Source: Phyllobacteriaceae bacterium (GTDB lineage: Bacteria > Pseudomonadota > Alphaproteobacteria > Rhizobiales > Rhizobiaceae). Taken from it: DNA of 19,838 nt. The notes beneath the pieces are model-generated. The model made no database searches. It was given only the letters and a program-made list of their open reading frames with translations, and had not been told where the DNA came from. This document shows, one piece after another, positions 1-8,009 of this stretch (position 1 is its first letter; every line of letters begins with the position of its first letter). A program made the translations under genes and the position numbers. The stretch spans positions 1-19,838 of the forward strand of contig JAHEGF010000027.1 of NCBI GenBank assembly GCA_024645155.1, written 5' to 3'.

Positions 1-585
1 CGCAGCCATGGCGCGCCGATCAAGCCAGATGCGGATGGCAAACCGGCGCTCGCCGTAGATATCAACGCTGGCGACGCCGTCGAGCGTTGCCAGCCGGTCG
101 ATGATGAAACGCTCGGCGTAGTCGGTGATTTCGGCAGCCGACATGCGATCGCTGGTGATCGCAAGCCGCATTACCGGATCGGCATCGGCGTCATTCTTGA
201 CGATACTCGGCTCCTCGACGCTTTCCGGAAGCTGTGCGCGGATGCGTCCGACCGCGGAGCGGACGTCGTTGGCGGCTTCATCGAGGTTGCGGCCGGTATC
301 GAATTCGATCTGTGTCTGTGCGCGTCCGCGGCGGCTTTCGGACGAGATGGTCCGGACACCACTGATGCCCGCGATCGCACCTTCGATAATGCTGGTGATG
401 TCGGTGTCGACGACCTCGGGCGAGGCGCCGGTGTAGAGCGTGGTTACTGATACGACCGGGGAATCCACCTGGGGCAGTTCGCGGATAGGCAATCTCAGCA
501 ACGATGCGACGCCGAAAACGATTATGATCAGGCTGGCGACTGCCGCAAGGACCGGACGGCGGATGCTGACATCGGAGAGGATCAT
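1..585 (-). CDS. RND efflux transporter inner-membrane permease subunit (N-terminal part, cut by window edge)
   Basis: The visible 195 residues read MILSDVSIRRPVLAAV and continue into a hydrophobic helix at about residues 10-30. This is the usual start of an AcrB/MexF-type RND pump. After it comes the start of the periplasmic porter domain, with the family motif around residues 35-60 (RELPQVDSPVVSVTTLYTGA). Members are about 1,000-1,050 residues, so roughly four fifths of the protein lies beyond base 1. RND permeases export drugs, solvents or metabolites by proton antiport as trimers, together with an adaptor and an outer-membrane channel. The start codon overlaps the adaptor gene's stop codon as ATGA (582-585), so the two are probably translationally coupled. 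The substrate cannot be told from this part. Confidence 0.9.
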   Translation of the reverse strand, partial: MILSDVSIRRPVLAAVASLIIIVFGVASLLRLPIRELPQVDSPVVSVTTLYTGASPEVVDTDITSIIEGAIAGISGVRTISSESRRGRAQTQIEFDTGRNLDEAANDVRSAVGRIRAQLPESVEEPSIVKNDADADPVMRLAITSDRMSAAEITDYAERFIIDRLATLDGVASVDIYGERRFAIRIWLDRRAMAA

Positions 586-1709
586 GAACTGTCCCCGGCC
601 TCCTTGCCCTTTTCCCTGGTGGCCGGGTCGTCCGTTGCCGGCGCGCTGGATTCGACGACGGAAACCACCGTGCCCGCGCGCAGGCTCTGCGTGCCGCGTT
701 CAACCACGAGTTCGCCCGGCTCAAGACCGGCGGCGACCTCGACCAGCCCACGGCGGCGCTGACCGAGCGTGACGTTCCGGCGCAATGCCTTGCCTTCGGC
801 GATCACGAAGACATGGGTCTGCCGGCCCTCGAATATGACCGCGGCCTCCGGGATCATCATGGCGTCGCGCGAATCCAGCACGACACTGACGGTCATGAAC
901 ATGCCGACGGGCAGAAGAAGGTCGGGGTTCGGCATGACAGCCCGAACGCGGAATGCCCGTGCGGTCTCATCAATGCGACTGTCGACATTGGCGATCCGGG
1001 CGGTGAACTCGCGGCCCGGAAAAGCAGCACTTACGGCAGTTATCGCGATGCCGCGGCGCAGTTTTCCGTACAGCACTTCGGGCAAAAGGAACTCGAGCTC
1101 GACGCTGCTGAGATCGTCAAGCGTGGTGACCACGGTATCGTTGTCGATACGGGCGCCTATATCGACCCGGCGCAGCCCCGTGACACCGGCAAACGGTGCG
1201 CGTACCGTTCTGTCGGCAAGCCGTTTGACAGCCCGGGAATGATCAGCCTGGGCGACGGTGTATTTTGCGGCAAGCTGATCGACCTGCGCCTGCGAAACGG
1301 TGTTGTTTCTGCGCAGTGACCGGGCGCGCTCAAGCGCTGCCACCATCTCCCGCAGATTGGCCTTGCTTTCCTCGAGATTGGCTCGTTCGATCTCGTCATC
1401 GAGCGTCAGCAGGATATCTCCCTTGCCGACACGCTGACCACTTTCGAAATTCAAGGAAACGATACGTCCCGAGGCGGTCGACACGACGTCGACGGACTGG
1501 ACGGCGCGCGTGGTGCCGACGGCTTCGGCACGCTGCTCGAGATGCTCCACGGAGACCGGCGACACGATGACCGGAACCGGCGCCCGCGTTCCACGTCCAA
1601 CAGACGAGGTTTGCTCCTCATTCGGGAAATAATTCTGGTAGGCCTGATAACCGCCACCGGCAGCGGCGGCGAACAGGATGACCAACGCAGACTGCGCCCA
1701 GATCCTCAT
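582..1709 (-). CDS. RND efflux periplasmic adaptor subunit (membrane fusion protein, HlyD/MexH-like)
   Basis: This 375-residue protein is the adaptor that links the RND permease to an outer-membrane channel. An N-terminal hydrophobic segment (residues about 3-20) anchors or exports it. A lipoyl-like half follows at about 65-100 (SGRIVSLNFESGQRVGKGD). A short alpha-helical hairpin spans about 105-165, and the second lipoyl half contains DRTVRAPFAGVTGLRRVDIG. Beta-barrel and membrane-proximal domains run to about 350. The last 25 residues are polar and low in complexity. I chose the ATG at 1709 over the TTG immediately upstream at 1712. The gene ends in a four-base overlap with the permease gene. 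No outer-membrane factor gene is in view. The family is clear and the substrate unknown. Confidence 0.9.
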   Translation of the reverse strand: MRIWAQSALVILFAAAAGGGYQAYQNYFPNEEQTSSVGRGTRAPVPVIVSPVSVEHLEQRAEAVGTTRAVQSVDVVSTASGRIVSLNFESGQRVGKGDILLTLDDEIERANLEESKANLREMVAALERARSLRRNNTVSQAQVDQLAAKYTVAQADHSRAVKRLADRTVRAPFAGVTGLRRVDIGARIDNDTVVTTLDDLSSVELEFLLPEVLYGKLRRGIAITAVSAAFPGREFTARIANVDSRIDETARAFRVRAVMPNPDLLLPVGMFMTVSVVLDSRDAMMIPEAAVIFEGRQTHVFVIAEGKALRRNVTLGQRRRGLVEVAAGLEPGELVVERGTQSLRAGTVVSVVESSAPATDDPATREKGKEAGDSS

Positions 1710-1821
1710 CAACAGCTACCGCCGGCGAGGCTGACGTGGTGCCGGTTGCTCAAACCTGTATACGATATGCCCATGCGCCAGAAGCTCCCAAATGCCCGGG
1801 AAACACCTATCATACTCCTGA

Positions 1822-1848
1822 CCACTACAATATTTTATATTGCGGTGG
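1822..1848. promoter_or_regulatory. 27-bp interrupted dyad upstream of the RND operon
   Basis: Bases 1822-1848 read CCAC, two bases, CAATAT, TTT, ATATTG, two bases, GTGG. That is ten matching positions per half around a 3-base centre. It sits about 110-140 bases upstream of the adaptor start, in the AT-rich gap between two minus-strand units. On the minus strand a TATGAT (-10-like) follows shortly downstream. No U-tract follows on either strand, so a repressor operator is more likely than a terminator. The cognate regulator is not in the window. Confidence 0.45.
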
Positions 1849-1884
1849 AAATAGGTCCCCTTACAGCAAGGTGATGAGAGCAAA

Positions 1885-1906
1885 CCGGTTTGCGGAACCA
1901 AACCGG
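1885..1906 (-). terminator. Hairpin after the dadA-like gene, possible terminator of the TRAP operon
   Basis: Read on the minus strand, CCGGTTTG, a six-base loop and CAAACCGG form a perfect 8-bp stem about 12 bases after the stop codon of the FAD oxidoreductase. The tail is TTTGCTCTC rather than a real U-run, so intrinsic termination would be weak. The right-hand arm is also part of the 12-bp palindrome CAAACCGGTTTG at 1881-1892, which allows an alternative pairing. Confidence 0.45.
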
Positions 1907-1918
1907 CAATCGGTGTCC

Positions 1919-3202
1919 TTACTGGCTCTGGCCATGTTTTTTAAAGCGATCCGCGTGGTAGGCAGAAATATCGATGTTCGTCGGCGTTCTCATCACCAGA
2001 TCAGCAATGATCTGGCCGGTCTTGGGCGCCATGCCCAGCCCGTAGTGACTGTGGCCGAACGCAGCGAACAGGTTTCGCTGGCCCGGCAATTCGCAAATGC
2101 ACGGCAGGCTGTCGGGAAATGAGGGCCGCGTACCCATCCACTCGCTTGTGTCGCCGGTATTCAGGTCAGGCAGGAGTTCCTTGGTCATGCTTTCAAGCAT
2201 CCGGGCACGCGAGTAGTTTGCGGGGGCATCCAGCCTCGCAAACTCAGCCGTTCCCGCGCTCCTGATACCGTTCTGCATTGAACTGGCTGCAAACTTCCTC
2301 TCTGCGTCCATGATCGAATGTTTCAGCGTCACCCCGGGATTGTGAAACTCCAGATGATAGCCGCGCTCGGAAGCAAGAGGCAGGCTGATGCCCAACGGTT
2401 TGAGCAACTTCATCGACCACGGTCCTGCAGCGATGACCAGGTTGCCCGTTTCGCGGTATTCCCTGTCACATATGATTTGCCAGCGGTGACCCGGCTTTTG
2501 GCGAATCTCTGTGACTTCACAGGATTTGAAGAAAGTCCCCATAGATCGGGCCTTGTCAGCCAGCGCCTTGCCAAGCGCACTTGGCTGCACTGCCCGGGAT
2601 TGATCGCGGATAACGACAGCCGACTGAAACACCGGTGAAATGGCAGGCTCAATCTCGCGTAACTCATCTCCCGGCACAATCTGAACCGGTGCACCGCGTT
2701 CAATACGCAATCGCTGGCCAATGGCACTGAGTGATGCGCCATGCGCATCCCTGTAAACATGAAGATACCAGGAATCCTGTAGCAGGTTCTCATGGCCGGT
2801 CCCGCGCAAGTGACGCCGGTAAATATCCATGTTCGGCCGGTTCAGCGCATCCATCGCGTCGGCCAGCCGGGCCACCTTTTCGATGGTACTGCCAGCCTGA
2901 AAAAACCGCATCACCCAGGGCAGGAACGAAGGGACGTCACGCCAGCGGACACTGATCGGGCCTTTGGGATCCAAAAGCCAACCTGGCACATTCCGCCAGA
3001 GGCCGGGAAGCGATTGCGGAATGCAAGACCATGGCGAAATTACCCCGGCATTGCCATAGCTTGTAGCTTCTGCCGGACCTGCCTTGTCGAGCACGGTTAC
3101 CCTGGCACCGCGTTCCTGCAATGACAGCGCGCAACATATGCCGACGATGCCTGCGCCTATGATGGTCACTTCAATAGCGTCATCGCGTACCGGCATGTTC
3201 AT
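1919..3202 (-). CDS. DadA-like FAD-dependent amino-acid oxidoreductase
   Basis: This 427-residue flavoprotein belongs to the DAO/glycine oxidase/DadA fold. The dinucleotide-binding GAGIVG is at residues 16-21 in VTIIGAGIVGICCALSLQ, followed by an acidic strand end (VLDK). A DadA-type segment ATSYGNAGVISPW lies at about 46-58. The C-terminal FAD contact region reads LFAAFGHSHYGLGMAP (about 383-398). Relatives oxidise D-amino acids or related secondary amines and pass electrons to the respiratory chain. It is the last gene of the TAXI-TRAP operon and starts 9 bases after the permease stop. That context suggests it oxidises the imported solute, by inference a D-amino acid or an imino or N-substituted amino acid. 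The first ATG is preferred because GAGG lies 8 bases upstream. Confidence 0.85.
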   Translation of the reverse strand: MNMPVRDDAIEVTIIGAGIVGICCALSLQERGARVTVLDKAGPAEATSYGNAGVISPWSCIPQSLPGLWRNVPGWLLDPKGPISVRWRDVPSFLPWVMRFFQAGSTIEKVARLADAMDALNRPNMDIYRRHLRGTGHENLLQDSWYLHVYRDAHGASLSAIGQRLRIERGAPVQIVPGDELREIEPAISPVFQSAVVIRDQSRAVQPSALGKALADKARSMGTFFKSCEVTEIRQKPGHRWQIICDREYRETGNLVIAAGPWSMKLLKPLGISLPLASERGYHLEFHNPGVTLKHSIMDAERKFAASSMQNGIRSAGTAEFARLDAPANYSRARMLESMTKELLPDLNTGDTSEWMGTRPSFPDSLPCICELPGQRNLFAAFGHSHYGLGMAPKTGQIIADLVMRTPTNIDISAYHADRFKKHGQSQ

Positions 3203-3210
3203 GGGAAAAC

Positions 3211-3215
3211 CTCAG
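3211..3215 (-). promoter_or_regulatory. Shine-Dalgarno of the dadA-like gene overlapping the upstream stop codon
   Basis: On the minus strand the permease stop TGA (3214-3212) and the GAGG-like ribosome site form one string, CTGAGG, eight bases before the oxidoreductase ATG at 3202. A ribosome terminating on the permease frame would be placed on this site. This suggests translational coupling and supports the chosen start. Confidence 0.5.
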
Positions 3216-5434
3216 GCAGCGGCAAGCTTCTCGCTCCTGCGGCCGGTAATCTGCATGATGATTGCCGGTGTCGCTATAGCAAGCGCAACCAGGTTGGCGG
3301 TGAGATTTGGTGAAATCAGGATTACCCCGGCTATGGCAAGCAGCACGCGTTCGATCCTGCCTGCATTTGCCAGCAGGAACCCGGATACGGCAGCGGACAG
3401 GAACACCACGCCGGTCACGCAGGTAATTGCGGCAAACAGGAAATCCCAGATATCAAAACCGGTCGACGAGACAATCAACAGTACGGGCGCGTAAACGAAC
3501 GCCATCGGCGCCACGATCTTGCCGAGGCCAAGTGTGAACGCCGTGACACCTGTCTTGAATGGAGGGGAATTGGCAATGGCCGCGGCGGCATAGGCGGATG
3601 TGCAAACCGGTGGCGTGATCTCCGATACCACGCCGTAATACAATACGAACATGTGGCTGGCGATGGGCGGCACGCCCAGTTGCGCCAGGGCCGGCTGAGC
3701 AACCGATACCAGCATGATGTAGAGCGCTGTGGTGGGAATGCCGGCACCCATCAAGATGCAGGAAATGGCGATCAGCACCAGCGACAAAAACAGCTGCAGG
3801 CTTGCCTGGGAAAACAGCTCATAGGCACCGAAAGAAAACAGCCAGTGCAGGTTGTCAGCCATATTGGCAGCACCTGTCGTTACCATGAAGCCAATACGGA
3901 AACCGATACCGGTGGTGTTGATGACACCCACCACAATACCGACCGCTGCTGCCGCAGCCCCGACCGCCAGGGCGTATTTGGCGCCGGTTCCAATGACCTC
4001 ATGCAGGTCTGCCAGCCTCATCGGTTTTTGCGGGTTGAACAAAGCGGCGAGCGAGCCTGCTATCAGGAGCGCCGACATTGGCAGGTCAAAGCCACTGGTC
4101 ATGTATTTCCAAACGACGAAACCGGCGAACAGGGCTGCATAGACCCATGTGACCGGTTGCTTGATCCGCGCAGCACCGACAATGACGCACAGGCTTATGC
4201 CGCAGAACGCGGCCATGTAGGGCGTGTAGCCGGAGAACAGGACGACCAGCAGGGCGACAAGCGGAATAATGTTGGCCCAGCCGGCGCGCCAGACAGCCTT
4301 CAAGTTAGGCAATGCTTCCTTGGCAAAACCGGTCAGGCCCAGACGGCGTGCGGTGAAATGCACAACCGAGAATACCCCGACATAATGCAGTGAGGCGGGC
4401 ACAATGGCGGCAATGACAATCGTTGTGTATGGCAGCTCGAGAAACTCCGCCATGATAAAGGCGGCGGCGCCCATGATCGGCGGCGTTATCTGGCCGCCGG
4501 CACTCGAAGCTGCTTCAACTGCACCGGCAAAGTGGGCCGGGTAGCCAAGCCGCTTCATGTTGGGGATCGTCAGCGCACCGGTCGAAACCGTATTGGCAAC
4601 AGACGAACCCGAGATTGTGCCAAAGAAGGCCGAGGAGATTACCGAGACCTTCGCGGGGCCACCGGTGTAACGGCCTGCCAGGATCATCGCGTTATCGACG
4701 AACAGCTGGCCAAGGCCTGTTTTCTGGGCAATGACGCCGAAAAGCACGAAATGAAAAACGGTGGTCGAGACAACCCACAAGGTGACGCCGAATATGCCCT
4801 CTGCGGGAAAGTACATATTGTTGATAAACTGGCGCCAGTTGACACCGGGATGCTGCAAAATCTGCACCGGTATCCATGGGCCAAGCAATGCGTATGCGAT
4901 GAACACGCATATGATGGCGGGCAGCACCCAGCCCAGCGTTCGCCGTGCAATATCCAGCACCAAAACAATTAGCACTGTGCCGAAGAATATGTCGAAGTTG
5001 TTGGGATTGCCCTGCCGGAATGTCTGTTCGGTAATGCCGAGAAACTCGATACCGCGCCAAGCCGTGCCCAGATACAGCGCGCTGGCGCAGCCGAGAAGCG
5101 TCAGTACCAGATCCGGCAGGGGAATGTTGCCCGGCCGAAATGCTCCGGGACGCAGGGACAATGACTTTTCGGTACGAATGAAGGGAAACGACGCATAAAT
5201 CAGTATGAACAGGCCGGTCAGATGCCAACCCATGTGCCAGTAATCGACAGGAAGGCCAAACCCGGCTGTAAGATAGTGATATATCGCAAAGACAACGGCC
5301 ACAAAATTGACAAAGCGACCGGCCGATGGCGTCAGCGGACGGCCTGCCGACACCTCGTCATACTTTTCCTCGATCTCTGCCAGCTGCTCGGCAGTAAGGT
5401 CTTCCGTCTGGTCCTGAACAGTAGTGCTGGTCAT
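3212..5434 (-). CDS. TRAP transporter fused permease subunit (TAXI type, DctQM fusion)
   Basis: This 740-residue integral membrane protein fuses the small (DctQ-like) and large (DctM-like) TRAP subunits, as is usual in TAXI systems. A polar cytoplasmic N-terminus of about 40 residues precedes the helices. The DctQ-like part spans about 40-200. The DctM-like part carries FGTISGSSVANTVSTGALTIP and SAGGQITPPIMGAAAF, the paired hairpin motifs of the ion-transporter fold, with a second copy near ILMGAGIPTTALYIMLV and EITPPVCTSAYAAAAIA. Further hydrophobic helices follow to the C-terminus. It would import an organic acid or amino acid with sodium or proton, using the receptor encoded just upstream. 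The gene lies 91 bases after the receptor stop, a gap that holds a stem-loop. The solute cannot be read from the sequence. Confidence 0.95.
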   Translation of the reverse strand: MTSTTVQDQTEDLTAEQLAEIEEKYDEVSAGRPLTPSAGRFVNFVAVVFAIYHYLTAGFGLPVDYWHMGWHLTGLFILIYASFPFIRTEKSLSLRPGAFRPGNIPLPDLVLTLLGCASALYLGTAWRGIEFLGITEQTFRQGNPNNFDIFFGTVLIVLVLDIARRTLGWVLPAIICVFIAYALLGPWIPVQILQHPGVNWRQFINNMYFPAEGIFGVTLWVVSTTVFHFVLFGVIAQKTGLGQLFVDNAMILAGRYTGGPAKVSVISSAFFGTISGSSVANTVSTGALTIPNMKRLGYPAHFAGAVEAASSAGGQITPPIMGAAAFIMAEFLELPYTTIVIAAIVPASLHYVGVFSVVHFTARRLGLTGFAKEALPNLKAVWRAGWANIIPLVALLVVLFSGYTPYMAAFCGISLCVIVGAARIKQPVTWVYAALFAGFVVWKYMTSGFDLPMSALLIAGSLAALFNPQKPMRLADLHEVIGTGAKYALAVGAAAAAVGIVVGVINTTGIGFRIGFMVTTGAANMADNLHWLFSFGAYELFSQASLQLFLSLVLIAISCILMGAGIPTTALYIMLVSVAQPALAQLGVPPIASHMFVLYYGVVSEITPPVCTSAYAAAAIANSPPFKTGVTAFTLGLGKIVAPMAFVYAPVLLIVSSTGFDIWDFLFAAITCVTGVVFLSAAVSGFLLANAGRIERVLLAIAGVILISPNLTANLVALAIATPAIIMQITGRRSEKLAAA

Positions 5435-5472
5435 GCTGCGCGCCCCACGTCCGATATCTTATTGGCCAGAGC

Positions 5473-5497
5473 GGTGGCAGCTTCGTCTGCCGCCACC
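5473..5497 (-). promoter_or_regulatory. Inter-cistronic stem-loop between TAXI receptor and permease
   Basis: In the gap after the receptor stop the minus strand carries GGTGGC..GGCAG, a short loop, and CTGCCACC. They can pair as GGCAG/CTGCC with an outer GGT/ACC, or alternatively as GGTGGC/GCCACC. There is no U-run. Hairpins between a binding-protein gene and its permease gene often protect the upstream mRNA and let the receptor be made in excess. That role here is inference. Confidence 0.45.
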
Positions 5498-5525
5498 GCC
5501 CCCGCCGACGGTCCGTCTGGGAGTG

Positions 5526-6539
5526 TTATTTGAGAAGTCCTGCTTCCTTGTAGTACTTTTCGGCACCGGGATGCAGTGGCACACCAAGTTTTGCGATACC
5601 GAGCAATGCTGTTTCGGGGCGAATTTGCTTGCCCTTTGCATGGCCGCTATCGAGTAGATTGCGGGTGTTGTCATTCCACAGCGCCTTGGTGATATCGTAG
5701 ATGAGTTGTTCCGGTTGATCGGCAGACACGACCAGGATAGCGCTCACGGCAATTGTCTTGGTGTCGTGATCGACGCCCTGATAGGCCCCGGCAGGAATCG
5801 TGGATGGCACGTACGCGGTGAGGATTTCGGTGCTCTTGGCAACCTCTTCATCGCTCATGGAATACAGGTCCATGCCCTTTGTCGAGGCCAGTTGCACCAT
5901 GGCGGCGACAGGCCAGCCCGCTGCATAGAAATATGCGTCGAGCTGACCGTCAGCCAGCTGTTCGGCGCTCTGCGAGTTGTTCAGTTCGGCTTCCTCGATA
6001 TTATCACGATTGACGCCGTATGCCGCCAGCATGTCGAGTACGTTGACCTGCGTGCCGGACCCTGCCTGGCCGATGCCGACGCGCTTGTCCTTCAGGTCGG
6101 CAAGGCTTTGCAACGTGCTGCCCTTTGGAATGACAAGATGCAGGTCTTCCGGGAAAAGATTGGCAACCACGCGGAGCTTTTCGGCTTTCTGTCCTTCGAA
6201 CTTGCCCTGGCCAAAATACATCTCCTGCAGCGTTGAGGCACCGGTCATGCCGGCTTCCAGTTCGCCATTTTGAACGGCAAGGTTGTTTTGCACCGATGCG
6301 TTGGTCGATTGCGCGATAGCGATCAGGCCGGGCACGCCGCACTGGCCGCCTTCATCACACGCCCTTGCGCCCGGAGGTGCGGAGATCGCGTTGGCAATCG
6401 TGCCGCCTATGGGGAAGTAGGTGCCGCCAGCGCCGCCGGTTCCGATGCGGAAAAATGTTGGCTGCTGCGCAAGCGCGGCGCTGCCCGCAACGACGGCAAA
6501 AGCCAGTGTGGCGCCTGCAAGTTTTCGAAATAATGTCAT
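5526..6539 (-). CDS. TAXI-family TRAP transporter solute-binding receptor
   Basis: This 337-residue periplasmic receptor starts with a clear signal peptide (MTLFRKLAGATLAFAVVAGS, cleavage probably after the ALA at residues 22-24). The mature part has the TAXI hallmarks: FFRIGTGGAGGTYFPIGGTIANAIS near the start, an EAGMTGASTLQEMYFG segment, KRVGIGQAGSGTQV near the middle, and the DAYFYAAGWPVAAMVQLAS hinge. A short insertion with two cysteines (ACDEGGQCGVPGL) could form a disulfide after export. AGGGAG lies upstream of the ATG with good spacing. It is the first gene of the minus-strand operon and diverges from the LysR gene. The ligand is unknown. Glutamate is known for one TAXI receptor, and the dadA-like partner points to an amino-acid-like ligand. 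Confidence 0.95.
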   Translation of the reverse strand: MTLFRKLAGATLAFAVVAGSAALAQQPTFFRIGTGGAGGTYFPIGGTIANAISAPPGARACDEGGQCGVPGLIAIAQSTNASVQNNLAVQNGELEAGMTGASTLQEMYFGQGKFEGQKAEKLRVVANLFPEDLHLVIPKGSTLQSLADLKDKRVGIGQAGSGTQVNVLDMLAAYGVNRDNIEEAELNNSQSAEQLADGQLDAYFYAAGWPVAAMVQLASTKGMDLYSMSDEEVAKSTEILTAYVPSTIPAGAYQGVDHDTKTIAVSAILVVSADQPEQLIYDITKALWNDNTRNLLDSGHAKGKQIRPETALLGIAKLGVPLHPGAEKYYKEAGLLK

Positions 6540-6637
6540 GGTTGTCTCCCTGTCGTGACTGGTAGTGGTCGGTTTTTGCCGTATTTCCGGCCTTACACGC
6601 TTTCCACACGGTCAACAGTACAGAGGCAGAACATAAA

Positions 6638-6649
6638 TTCAATTTTGAA
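6638..6649. promoter_or_regulatory. Palindrome TTCAA-TT-TTGAA, candidate LysR operator
   Basis: This perfect 12-bp palindrome lies in the 173-bp gap between the divergent receptor and lysR genes, about 100 bases from the receptor start and 64 from the regulator start. It is AT-rich and flanked by further A/T, as many LysR-type recognition sites are. Only its position and symmetry support an operator role. Confidence 0.35.
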
Positions 6650-6654
6650 ATTCT

Positions 6655-6683
6655 TTGATATGTATAAAAAAACCTGATACCAT
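6655..6683 (+). promoter_or_regulatory. Candidate lysR promoter
   Basis: TTGATA (6655-6660) and TACCAT (6678-6683) are separated by 17 bases. They match 5/6 and 4/6 of the sigma70-type hexamers. Transcription would start about 23 bases before the regulator ATG. This is a sequence match only. Confidence 0.3.
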
Positions 6684-6712
6684 GCCCCGCTGGTAAAATC
6701 ATCGGGTACAAC

Positions 6713-7639
6713 ATGAACCTCAGACAGCTTGTCGCATTTCGGGAAGTCATGCTGACCGGATCGGTATCCGAGGCGGCGCGAAATCTCAACCGCACCCAAC
6801 CTGCCGTCAGCGCCCAGATTGCCGGCCTTGAGGAACAGATGGGCTTCAAGCTGTTTGCCAGGCGCGATGGCAGATTGCACCCGGTTCCCGAGGCGCAATA
6901 TCTTTTGTCGGAGGCATCCGACATTCTCAACCGCGTCAGCACGGTGTCTCACACATTTGAGGGACTGCGGGAAATGGAGAGCGGCTCAATCCACATTGTC
7001 GCGATGCCGGGTCCGTCGGTGTTTTTGTTGCCGGAACTTGTCAGCCAGTTTTTGGAGGACCGCACTGACATCAATGTTTCGCTGATCTCGCGCAGCTCGT
7101 TCCAGGTGCAGCAGCTTGTCTCCGCCCAGCGTTATGATCTCGGACTGCTCGATCACGATCCTGACGTCGAGCCGTCGTCGTCATTGCTGGATTACACGCT
7201 GTTGTCTTTTGACTGTCTTTGCGCGGTGCCTGCCGATGACCCGTTGGCAGACCGCAAGTTTGTGACCGTTGATGATCTGAACCGGCGGCCCATGGCAACA
7301 TTGCGCGAGGAACATTCGACCACGCGCCAGATCCGGGCGTTGTTCGAGCAGCGAAATCTGCATTTCAACAGACGTATCGAAACCCAGTATTTCATTCCTC
7401 TCCTGACATTTGTCGAAAAAAGGCTGGCCTATGCGATCGTCGACCCGCTGACTGCGCAAAGCTACAGGCTGTATCGCGGCGAAAGCCGGCAACTGGTGTT
7501 CCGCCCGTTCCGGCCCAATGTGAAATTTTCCGCGGCGCTCGTCACGCCCTCGCACCGGCAACTGTCGAGAGTGGCTACGGCCTTCGTGAAGTTCCTGGAA
7601 AACGAGTTGAACAGGATTCAAGCCGAGCGGGCTGATTGA
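6713..7639 (+). CDS. LysR family transcriptional regulator
   Basis: This 308-residue protein has the standard LysR layout. The N-terminal winged helix-turn-helix is at residues 1-60 (LRQLVAFREVMLTGSVSEAA, then RTQPAVSAQIAGLEEQMG). A linker helix follows, then a periplasmic-binding-like effector domain from about 90 to 295 that begins GSIHIVAMPGPSVFLLPELV. Length is typical for the family. It is transcribed away from the TAXI receptor gene across a shared 173-bp region. By the usual rule for divergent LysR genes it probably controls the transport/oxidation operon in response to its solute. The ribosome site before the ATG is weak (GGG). Effector specificity cannot be assigned. Confidence 0.92.
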   Translation: MNLRQLVAFREVMLTGSVSEAARNLNRTQPAVSAQIAGLEEQMGFKLFARRDGRLHPVPEAQYLLSEASDILNRVSTVSHTFEGLREMESGSIHIVAMPGPSVFLLPELVSQFLEDRTDINVSLISRSSFQVQQLVSAQRYDLGLLDHDPDVEPSSSLLDYTLLSFDCLCAVPADDPLADRKFVTVDDLNRRPMATLREEHSTTRQIRALFEQRNLHFNRRIETQYFIPLLTFVEKRLAYAIVDPLTAQSYRLYRGESRQLVFRPFRPNVKFSAALVTPSHRQLSRVATAFVKFLENELNRIQAERAD

Positions 7640-8009
7640 AGGTAGGGACGTCGACAGGCGGCCCATAACAGGACAGAGCTCTGTTTTCCGTCATCAGAAA
7701 TAGCTGACAAATTACATGGTGCAGCAGTCAGCGCAACGCCGGCATCAGGCCCCTGGCTTGCAGCAGGTGGCAAGGCAGGCGTACTGTCGGCTGTTACCGG
7801 CGTATTGCCAGGCTTTTAGCTACTCGGAGAAACCACTACCGTTCTGGTACTTGCGGGCCAGGTTGCAGCCATTCCCGGAGTAGCTTTGATCAACACACAC
7901 CATCGACAATCGCAAAGCTGATGTTCAAACATCACATGCGCTGTTCGCATTAGCCGCATGGCTGTTTTCGTCGAACAATTGAGCGGATGTCCACAGTAAT
8001 TGAAATCAT
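7640..8009. other. Non-coding stretch between lysR and the tRNA gene
   Basis: No convincing gene is seen in these 370 bases. The contents are an ACAGAGCTCTGT palindrome followed by TTTT just after lysR (7673-7687), a TGGCAA/TTGCCA pair followed by GGCTTTT, and an 8-bp inverted repeat AGCTACTC/GAGTAGCT enclosing 52 bases at 7818-7885. The minus strand has a short open frame of about 34 codons ending inside the last repeat, with no recognisable product. Confidence 0.5.
7673..7687 (+). terminator. Weak terminator-like palindrome after lysR
   Basis: The palindrome ACAGAGCTCTGT runs straight into TTTT about 34 bases after the lysR stop. The usable stem is only about four or five base pairs with a four-base loop, so the call is tentative. 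Confidence 0.3.

Noticed and set aside
3653..4393. 246-codon plus-strand frame opposite the TRAP permease
   Set aside because: It is a shadow of a clear membrane protein gene, with hydrophilic low-quality composition and no supporting start site.
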